Shown one piece after another: positions 46,985 to 54,940 of a DNA stretch of 54,940 bases. This stretch comes from Phoronis australis (lineage: Eukaryota > Phoronida > Phoronidae), in assembly GCA_002633005.1 (NCBI GenBank), contig NMRA01000009.1, positions 1,211,661-1,266,600 of the forward strand, read 5' to 3'. The notes beneath the pieces were generated by a model. The model saw only the letters and a program-made list of their open reading frames with translations, had not been told where the DNA came from and made no database searches. Made by a program: the position numbers and the translations under genes. How positions within the stretch are numbered: position 1 is the first letter of the stretch; every line of letters begins with the position of its first letter.

Positions 46985-47110
46985 AACAAACTCACAAAAT
47001 GCCTACTAGGTGGCACAGAATAAGTCAAATCTGTCCAAAAATAAAAAGGTAATTTTTGACTCTTTAACAGAAACTTATTAGCCAAATTTTGCAAAGATCC
47101 ATCGACAAAC
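46985..47110 (+). repeat. Single diverged unit of the R1/R2/R3 repeat
   Basis: AAATGCCTACTAGGTGGCAC followed by AATCTGTCCAAAAATAAAAA resembles the array unit. The 142-codon minus frame spanning 47289-46861 lies in this repeat and is not called. Confidence 0.4.
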
Positions 47111-47987
47111 TCTAAAGACAAACTAAAATTGCCATTAGGGGACAGAGTGGTAGCCAGATCATTTTGAAACTCATCGTCATCTGTCCTGAACTCCTTAAGA
47201 ATACATCTATCAAATCTCATTGTTACCTTGCAGGAGATACAGACAAGACGTTGGAGGCCCAGACAGAGATGGCAGCAATATGCACCCACATGAAATATGT
47301 GGGCGAATAAAAAGCAAACTGCACAATTAAATTTATTTCATTTGCTGTTACAACAGGATTGTCATATGCAATGACAACTATGGACAGAACATCAGATGGG
47401 ACGGCAGACAAGACAAGAAAAAGTGAGATGACAAAGGACCCTTTATTCTTGTCCACTAAAAGCATTGCGATAAGTATACCTCACCCACAGTCATACCGGT
47501 AATTATATATCTGCACTATCAGATCGCACTACTAATGTCATGCTGTGTCATTATATTTGTCTTGGCATCACGCTCGTTAAGGTACACAACTGCAAAAAAC
47601 CTAGAAAACTAAATTTGATGTTACGTCAGATAAATTTAGCTCCTGAAGGTGTGATTTTGATGAGGATATTCACTTTCAAGTGTTGACATACGTAGCCAGT
47701 TTGGATTATACACCCATCAGTTAAATAAGAGTGCTACTTTCACTAATCTCAACCTTCCCAACAAAAGCCAGATACCATTATGAAGTTGGTCTCAAGTTGT
47801 TCCTCAGTCAAACTGAAGTGATTGTACAGCTTCCAAAGAATCGACAGTCCATTACTACTCGAGACTAAGATCTATAGTTACTTGCCATGGCGTGTCATTT
47901 TATACACTGATCATGGTTTCAGAGGATAACTAACTGTCTTCTCCAAACTCATAAATCACTTCTCACCTGAGTGAGAAACAAGTTGAA

Positions 47988-48192
47988 GCCTCTAAAGCGA
48001 GGCACCCTATATTAATATAGAAGGCCTCGCCGAAAGGCGGCCAGAGAGCGGGGCCACTCTATATTAATATGGAGGGCCCCGCTTTTCGACTACCTTTCGG
48101 CGAGGCCCCCTATATTGATATAGGGGGCCTCGCTTTCCGGCCGCCTTGCGGCGAGGACCCCCATATTAATATAGGGGCCTCGCTTTAGAGGC
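47988..48192. repeat. Four-palindrome array with 16-bp terminal inverted repeats
   Basis: The ends GCCTCTAAAGCGAGGC and GCCTCGCTTTAGAGGC are exact inverted repeats. Between them lie four palindromes of 33-35 bp (47997-48030, 48048-48082, 48100-48133, 48151-48183), each a GC-rich stem such as GCGAGGCCCCC around a TATATTAATATA-type centre. They are separated by three spacers of exactly 17 bp. Spacer 1 (CGAAAGGCGGCCAGAGA) is the inverse of spacer 3. The array lies in the intron 71 bp downstream of helicase exon 4. Confidence 0.95.
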
Positions 48193-48262
48193 TCAAAATT
48201 CAATTTTCTGCCTATGTCATTTTAATAAGAATAAGTCATTTTAAATAATAAGCTGTTATTAC

Positions 48263-48480
48263 CTGCTTTATATTGAGTGAGGTCAAGGCAGGTGCAGCAC
48301 TGCAGGTACAAGTGCACAGAATGATGTCAACTCTACTTAGACAGTCTTTCTTTGCTTCATATACAACCTTTTTATATTGTTTAACAAGTTTATCCAACTC
48401 TGCCAGCGACTTGGTTGCCATTTCTCTGTGGTTGCCAAACAAGGCATCAAAGTCCCTAAGCTCTTTTGCGTGAAGCTGAT
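48263..48480 (-). CDS. Helicase exon 4: 1B insertion end and motif Ib/Ic region
   Basis: 218 nt, acceptor TATTTTGTAG, donor GTAATA. It joins exon 3 in phase 1 and ends in phase 0. After a charged helical stretch (ELDKLVKQYKKVVYEAKKDC) it reads VDIILCTCTCSAAPAL, the conserved (A)DVVLCTCxxA segment before motif II. Confidence 0.92.
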
Positions 48481-48684
48481 CTACAAAATAATCCCGTGCA
48501 AACTCATTAGATAAATAAATATAACTTTTAGGCTCACACTGTGTTTTAAAAGTGATATCAAAAGCATTTGACCATCATATCCTAGTACCTAGGTTACTTG
48601 CAGAGAACTGCACTGAGCCAGCATAATATCAGTTAGCCCTGGTACAAAGCTGTGTAATAAATAATACAGCTTTGCACCTATGTG

Positions 48685-49345
48685 GGTAAAAAGTGGTAAG
48701 ATAAAATCTGACACAGAATTAGTGTCATTAAAAACTACAGTCTTCCTTGAGTAAACTAAATTATTTAACAATGTTGGAAAAATGGAATTCTACCATTATT
48801 CTGCTGCTAAAGTTGTGGAGCGATCTTTAGCGATGGCTTTCGGCACCATGAAATATTGCGTCACCTATTGGCCAGTTTATTTTTTCGCCGGTTCTTCAAT
48901 CAACTGTTCTTCTTTCACGAGGTTGCGTACACGTCACAACAAATTATCGGAACTGGTTTCACTTCATTGTAAGTTTTTAGAATTTTGATACCGAAAAACC
49001 AAATTTCAGAAGAAATTTTGCTGCTGCCAAGCTATCATCTCCCGAGAGATGTCGCAAAAATTTAGGAAATGGCATGTGCGCGTGACACAAGTGTACTGTT
49101 TTCAAAACGACAACATACTTTACATTGTAAGAAAAAGTGGACAGTTACGCAAGAAAATGACATTTATTGCATTGTTTTTCACTTAAACGGCTGTAACGGG
49201 CAAGGTGAGTGTCGGATGATTTCCAGATTTTGCATGCACCCCGTCCGGTCTTTAGCTTTACATTTTGATACAAGCTGGCAGTGTGCAATTTCGGGGTCTA
49301 CGGAAGAAATACAATCAATGGTACCTAGCTGTATTTTGATTACAG
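48685..49345 (+). mobile_element. Dispersed repeat D, short copy
   Basis: It matches 7690-8312, then jumps to sequence matching 9828-9895, so it lacks the ~1.5-kb insert of the long copy. The frame at 48782-48988 parallels the one at 7789-8004. Confidence 0.65.
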
Positions 49346-49663
49346 TCTTCAAACAGCTAGCTGTCAGGCTAAATATCAGTCACAATGTGCCACATGTTTC
49401 AGCAAACAACTCATAGTAGCAAATGACATTATGAAGACATTCTTGACAATGTACATCAATTACATAAAATGTCAAGACATATGTTGATAAATACAGTTTG
49501 CTATCACTGTCTTTTGGTTGCACAAGTAAAGCGATAGTACAAGATGAACAAAAATAGAAAATGAATGATAGAATCTGGTAGAATAAGTCAAGACATGTTT
49601 CAAATCGAAGAACTGATCATTTCTACGGAAGGGGTAATGAAAAGAAGGGAAAGAAAATGAAAC

Positions 49664-49858
49664 CTTTTCGTCGTATAATGTGATGTAAAGCAACATCTTT
49701 GTGTAGGCGTGCTGTCTTTGCTTCTTCTACAATCCTAGAATGAAACTTGTTGGACGCCGAAGAGACAGTAGGTAAAGGATAGTCGTGATCCTCAACCAAT
49801 ACACCGTAAACTCGCACAATGCTCGGAAAGGTCTTTCCCAGCTTAGTCTTCATGAACG
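49664..49858 (-). CDS. Helicase exon 3: 1A to 1B region
   Basis: 195 nt, acceptor TTTTTTGCAG, donor AAAAG|GTTTCA (weak), phase 2 in and phase 1 out. It encodes (S)FMKTKLGKTFPSIVRVYG, VLVEDHDYPLP, FHSRIVEEAKTARLHKDVAL and HHIIRRK. IVRVYG...E..D.PLP is typical of HELZ2-like helicases after motif Ia. Confidence 0.9.
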
Positions 49859-49869
49859 CTGCAAAAAAT

Positions 49870-51190
49870 TCAAAATTCCAGCATTAAACATTTAATTTAT
49901 TTTCCGCACTGTCATGCGATTACTGATGGAAGTGGCAATTATATTAATGCTCGTTATTAAGGTCCTGAGCTACTCACAGAATTCTTGAAAGACCCAGCCA
50001 CTATTATGATCTCAGTGAATTTGCAGGAAGGTTGAGGTAACCTTAGTTCATAATACACTGAGAGTTTGGGGGGAAAGTTGTAGCAAACTCTTAGTAGATT
50101 CGGAAAGCATTTGCAGGAAGGTGACAAAACTGCTCACTGATTGGCTGATGCATCTGATCCAACATAAAATGGCGCCTTGGGAAATCAACTGTTGACTTTC
50201 ACCCAAGCCTAGACCAATGAGAGTCAAGCTGAAAACCCAGACTCCAAACATCAATAGCGAACCTCTCAAAAATGTGGGGTCTCTCCAGACATTTGTCAAG
50301 ATTCCATCTGGTTGTGTACTTAGGCCCCCACCTAAACTGGACTTGTGAAGGACTTTATTACAGAGTTACAAAGAAAATTGACATTTTAATTTCATAGAAA
50401 TCATTAAAGTGCTATTTTTGATAGCCCAGTTATGTATGCTTTATGCCTCTGAACGTGTACACCATCTAGTGGCCATTTGTGTTATTAGTGTTAACTGTAT
50501 CTAGTTGGAATATTGTAGAATAAATACACTCTCAACATGGTGTCTGGAGTTTTGTGAAATTGGTTTGCTGTTGTAATGCGTTTGTGCTTCCCTCTAAGGA
50601 ACTCAATCTATGCTGTGCGTGCATCTCTGATTCTTGTGGTCCTCACCATGGCATAAATTGTGTTCCCCAATAAACTAGAGCTCTCGCAAGAGCCTGTGCC
50701 CACGCAAGACTGTGAACAGATTAAACACAAAAACAAAAGATAGCAACCCAACAGGAAACACAAAAGTAAATAAGTAGACTGGAGTATTAAAAATAAAGTG
50801 ACAAAAAACAGTACAAAACATATTTGAAACCAACATTTGTTTGGGAAATGGCCCTTTATCAAGATGAATAAAAAGTTATTGTTTTTAGTTACTTAGTATT
50901 ATCTAAAATGTCATCAAACCTGTACTTTCGACATCTAAGGGTGTAACTCTGAGCAAATATAAGAGAAAACCAATTACTTCAAACAACCACCACTCAGGAG
51001 GAAGTTGTGCTAGGGACTACATTTTTGCTTCATTAGCGTGCATATGAAGGTCGTGCTGAATAGGCATTTATAAAAGTTGTCTGAGGGCAAAGGGAATCTA
51101 AGCAATGACCAGCCAAATGAATGTAAACCAAAAATTCTCCACATGTGGTCCTTTAGACAAGAGTGTTACACACTATAGCCGCATTCATAT
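49870..51190. other. Helicase intron 2, left part
   Basis: No exon is recognised. At about 50500-50555 the sequence AATAAATACACTCTCAACA followed by TGGTGTCTGGAG looks like an LTR 3' end plus tRNA primer site. CACCATCTAGTGGCCATTTG (50460-50479) contains a CTCF-like motif on the minus strand. Confidence 0.35.
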
Positions 51191-51500
51191 GGGAGACAGA
51201 ACTGATCTGACACAAGTATGTGTGTGTAAACATGATTAACACAGGACAAGATGACATCGTGGCGGCCATTTTTTATACCGGTTTGACAGGTACAGCAAAT
51301 TGCACTCGATCAGCTGCTCCAATTTCAATTAAACGTCTAAACCCAAGTTGGAGCAAGGCGGAAGGGATCATATCTGTTACGATAGTACAATTAAATGCAA
51401 GCATGCACAGACAGTCTTCATGAAAATAACTCATGCTGATCCAGTTTGCAATCTAATGTTGTGCAAATGCGACTAAGATGCATTGTGACAACTCGCACCG
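51190..51500 (-). repeat. Inverted relative of element G (22403-22680)
   Basis: On the minus strand: GTCGCATTTGCACAACATTA, GATCAGCATGAGTT, CATGAAGACTGTC and GTGCATGCTTGCAT match 22403-22635 in order. Confidence 0.55.
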
Positions 51501-51550
51501 TAACAACTTTTTTCCCAGGTAAAAACAGCTTATGATGACCTTGTACTTAC

Positions 51551-51670
51551 ATGTTACTACATCAACAGACTTATTTGAAGGACCACTGTACAGAACATGT
51601 CCGCCATTTTTGTTGTTGTATCCAGCAAACAAACAGGCAATACGTACACCAGTCACTGTCTTGCCGGTAC
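51551..51670 (-). CDS. Helicase exon 2: rest of motif I, motif Ia
   Basis: 120 nt, acceptor TTGCCTTGTAG, consensus donor GTAAGT. It encodes TGKTVTGVRIACLFAGY and GGHVLYSGPSNKSVDVVT. The first codon is completed by the previous exon to give GPPGTGKT, the Walker A motif. GPSNKSVDVV is motif Ia. Confidence 0.94.
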
Positions 51671-53541
51671 CTACAAGGCAAAACAAGGCAGTTAACTACA
51701 TATTAACACTTGAATCAACTTGTCAGTCAATAGGACAGTCCCAAATAGGCCCAAAAACAAGGGTAAAGAATTGCTTGACGAATGCTGCGGCATTGTGGAT
51801 AAATACCATGAGATTCAAGTGTCGCTGTGTTAAATCCGGGACCATCCCATTCAAAGGTGAGCTACCAGGGCCTACTGACTTGAGCATAACCTGAAATTCC
51901 ATGTCAAAATCCTCAAAATTCATGACCACAGGCCCACCAATTTAAATTTCTTTTTGTTATCAGTCATCAATACCTAGAAGAGGAATTGCATGCCAGGATT
52001 TTCCATTTAATTTTCTGAGTTCTTTATTGACTGTAAGTGTTAGAATTGCCACTACTTTTCAAGAGTTTTTAAATTCCCAAGGAAAAAAGTTGCTGAAAAA
52101 CAAAAACAAAGACGGAATTCATTATAAGCATATATAATACAATTAACTAATTCAAATGCATTTTGACAATATATACTTGAAAACAAAGTCATTTTTTGAT
52201 GTTCCAAAGGTTTTAAAGTTCTCAAAAACCCTCAAAACACAATTAAAAAGGTTACAGAAACGTAGATGAAACTTTCTTTAATTGAAAGTAAAGGGGACTA
52301 TGCAAAACAAAAAAGGAATTAGTCCTTTAAAATCACCCCTTCGCAGAGGTTTGTCAAATACACCCTGAAAGTTTGTGTACTTATTAGGGAAACTCGCAAA
52401 ACATTTTGTTAAAAAGGCACAGAAGTCGGGTGACAGGTTCAGTATCTGTTTCTCATCAAGACTTGTCCTTTAGTTGGAAAACCCCACAACATATGGAAAA
52501 TTGTAATTACTGAGCTTCCAGTTTGTACTAAAAATATTTTTCCAAATACAAACCCACAGGTTAACATGGAGGGGGATATGTTTGTGTAAATTTCTGGCAA
52601 CAAAATGGACATAAACCAACACAAGCTGGGGTGCAGCACTTTTAGGAATTTGTCAGTAAGTTAGCAAGTGTTGTAATACTATTAATAAAAGCAGATTAAT
52701 TCACAAACATCACTCCAAGTCATCTAGTTATAAAACATTGCCACTACAAATCCCAGCAGTACACACATCAGGCAGAACATTAAAAGGTGCTATCCCATTA
52801 TAAATAAAAACACTGAAAGTATGTTACAAAAATTTTTTATGGGGAATTATAAATAGAAAACTGGATGCAAAAAGTTAGTTGTCATTAATCAGATCACTGT
52901 CCAGTACCGTCCAATTCTTCACAGAAGCATATCTGACAATTTCACGAAGATCTATCAAGGACTATATATTAGGCTGTGACCCGCCATGTAAAACTAAATC
53001 TGATACTTGTAGACTGCAGAAATTACTTATGTTTCATAATTGCCATGTTGTCCTTGATAGAATTTCATTTGCTACATTTCACAAAGATCTCTTAAAAAAC
53101 TTGGGAGATACAGAAGTGGGTGGAAAAGTGGACACCAAATTACTAATGTAGCAAAAGAGAGCACAGCACAAGTTGGGACTGTCCCAAAATGGGAAGGAGC
53201 AGTCATAGGAACACATCTACTATAAAATTTCATAAAAATGACCCAGAGAGTTTAGGACAATGTGCAGAATGCAGATGTTGAATGCCTATCATGTACAATT
53301 GATATGACAGAAACATGCACATCCACATCTATACGTGGATGTTTAAAAAAGAACTATCAAAAAACAAGGGTTTTAAATTACTGATTGAGGGTGGTTAATT
53401 TCACCCAAAGATCTTAAAGCTCTTGACCTGGTTTTGAGACACCAAAAGCTGTTGTAAAAATCACTGACTGTAATGTATAATCTGACTGGATGGACACTGT
53501 ACTAAACAGGTGTGAAAACAGCACAGCCAACTCATCGCTAC
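51671..53541. other. Helicase intron 1
   Basis: AT-rich sequence; no exon or clear repeat is recognised. The plus-strand 90-codon frame at 52879-53151 has no recognisable motif. Confidence 0.4.
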
Positions 53542-53667
53542 CTGGTGGTCCCTGAATCAAGCTGAACGCACTCTGCAAGGCTTGTACTACTGCATCCCTC
53601 TGGCCCCCATTAGGTTGGGGCAAACCAGGCACAGATGGATCAACATGAGCGCCAACAAAGATGTTAC
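53542..53667 (-). CDS. SF1 Upf1-like (HELZ2-type) helicase, first exon in window: Q motif and Walker A start
   Basis: 126 nt, acceptor GAAATGTGTTTCAG, donor CCAG|GTAGCG. It encodes NIFVGAHVDPSVPGLPQPN, GGQRDAVVQAL and FSLIQGPPG. N.GQ..AV..AL...FSLIQGPPG is the Q motif and motif I of Upf1-like helicases. The eight exons to 40755 join without a phase error into 478 codons, a whole two-RecA helicase core that would use ATP to unwind or translocate on nucleic acid. The exon opens in phase 2, so upstream exons exist, probably beyond the right edge. The sequence style is closest to HELZ2, a large protein with two helicase cores and an RNB nuclease domain; only one core is in the window. ZNFX1/NFX1-like or other Upf1-like members are less likely alternatives. 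Confidence 0.93.
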
Positions 53668-53949
53668 CTGAAACACATTTCAAAAACAACACACTGAAAA
53701 CTATCAACAACAACTATGAACACACATCTGCCAGTGAGACAAAATTGTGCTCGACCACTTCCTAATTCATGAAATTTTATACAATAGTATAAACTTTGTA
53801 AAAATAAAAAGACGAGTGTCGGTACTAAAATATATTAAAATATTCCCCACCCTTCGACCGATGCGCTCTTTATCAAGGGTATGATACAGACTGCCAATGG
53901 ACAGTGGGGTACACATGACGAGAGGAAGGTCTAAACAGAAACGGGTATA

Positions 53950-54195
53950 TAGCTACTGGAGTCTATTCAATACAGATTTGTAGTGAGATAGAACCCCTAT
54001 GTCCCTGTTTATACCTCTGGCGTGACTATTGAATCTGGCAATCAACTTGGCCTCGCATTTTCTCTGTGAGTGGATGTCCGGCAGCCCCCCTTTGACTACC
54101 AGTGTTGAGTTCGAACCACTTTGGGCTATAATTAACACCCCCCTTCCTGAAGCGAATTTTTCAAGTGCCATGGGCACTTATTAGGACGAATACGG
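53950..54195 (-). mobile_element. TA-flanked element end, same family as element C
   Basis: On the minus strand it begins at 54195 with CCGTATTCGTCCTAATAAGT after a flanking TA, then TTCAGGAAGGGGGG and AGCCCAAAGTGGTT as at 14956-15050. Further left a minus frame with EAKLIARFNSHARGINRDIG looks like another mobile-element protein fragment, so the insertion is composite. Confidence 0.55.
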
Positions 54196-54197
54196 TA

Positions 54198-54760
54198 GTT
54201 GTTTTTACCGGAAAATCAACTGGTGTCGACGCAGTGCCATCACATACCTCTTTTGTTCACTAAAATCCAACAATTGGTTGTTTAGATATCATCAGGGAAC
54301 GCCCTAATCTCCCAAAAATACGGAAAAGCCCTTGTTGAGACAAATGAACACTAGGGGTGCTACAGTACTAAAATCTACTTGAAAATCAATTGGTGCTGCC
54401 AGAAAGCCATCAAATACCATTGTATTTAAATCCCTCAATCAGTTCTCAAGTTATCAACCAGAAATGCGCCTTGCTCACATAAGTATCTAGAAACTCTGTC
54501 GATACCAAAATGGCCACTAGGGGATGCTGCTCAGGTCAAATTAACCCGAAAATTGACTGTGGCCAGCACTTAGCCGTTACACCTCGCAAAGGTTTACTGA
54601 AATTGTTACTCGAAACACTCTTCCCAAAAGTACTGAAAAAGCCCCTTGTCAATAACAAATTGGCCACTGATCAAATTGCTTGAGAAATGACTGGCGCCAG
54701 GCATCACATACCTGTGTCAAGCTTCTTAAAAACCTGTCAGGTTGAAAAGTGACATGTACC
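54198..54760 (+). repeat. Degenerate tandem repeat (array R3)
   Basis: Three units with GGAAAATCAACTGGTG, TTTAGATATCATCAGG, GAAAAGCCCTTGTTGA and CCAAAATGGCCACTAGGGG match arrays R1 and R2. Confidence 0.75.
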
Positions 54761-54897
54761 GCCTTTAGGTGATGCCAAATATTGTCAAAATCCAATCGGG
54801 GCTTTTTGACAGATAGAGTAGACAACTGACTGACAGGACAACCGGACAGCATAACACACAACGTTATTGCAAAACTCAAGCTCAAAAACCTAATATA

Positions 54898-54940
54898 CCG
54901 TATTCGCCCTAATAAGCACCCGCCACAGGTTTTCAGACTT
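54898..54940 (+). mobile_element. Start of another element-C family copy at the window edge
   Basis: TA followed by CCGTATTCGCCCTAATAAGC, the exact family terminus, running off the right edge. Confidence 0.75.

Noticed and set aside
46861-47289. 142-codon minus-strand frame in a helicase intron
   Set aside because: It is not in phase with the neighbouring exons, carries no helicase motif and overlaps a unit of the dispersed ~170-bp repeat.

Overview
The window is a stretch of a draft animal genome. Introns are GT/AG, there is an 836-bp run of N, base composition is AT-rich, and several mobile-element families are dispersed through it. Three protein-coding loci are recognisable, and all three are metazoan families. 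The repeat content (a HEEADTR-type mobile-element protein, TA-flanked elements, a tRNA-derived SINE) suggests an aquatic invertebrate. I cannot assign a phylum from sequence alone.

Left (1-5.3 kb, minus strand): three exons of a BSDC1 orthologue, 5' to 3' 5284-5233, 4472-4356 and 2880-2728, joined in perfect phase. The first coding exon was not found, and the 3' part, including the BSD domain, lies beyond the left edge. Positions 1-1580 hold a decayed plus-strand copy of a mobile-element protein. A SINE with good A and B boxes lies at 3.9-4.1 kb.

Middle (11.2-28 kb, plus strand): a complete GAREM-type adaptor. The CABIT exon (11826-12882), a 51-nt symmetric microexon (13983-14033) and a long exon ending in a SAM domain (26925-27976) join to a 719-aa protein. 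Its 12.9-kb second intron holds a 2.66-kb TA-flanked element, a 40-bp minisatellite, an element around the N gap with 29-bp inverted ends and a 7-bp target duplication, and a 366-bp foldback built of about 20-bp subrepeats.

Centre right (31.8-35.0 kb): a 3166-bp DNA element with a 6-bp target duplication, 14-bp termini and long compound inverted repeats that contain internal subrepeats. It carries the C-terminal half of the same protein family as the 1-1580 copy, broken by a 22-bp duplication.

Right (40.7-53.7 kb, minus strand): eight consecutive exons, all in phase, encode a complete superfamily 1 Upf1-like helicase core of HELZ2 type (478 codons, motifs I to VI). Its introns hold the most striking structure of the window: four GC-rich palindromes with AT cores at a 51-52 bp period, bounded by 16-bp inverted repeats (47988-48192).

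BSDC1 and GAREM are divergently transcribed; the helicase is transcribed toward GAREM. I see no functional link between them. The rest is intronic or intergenic DNA with many repeat pairs.
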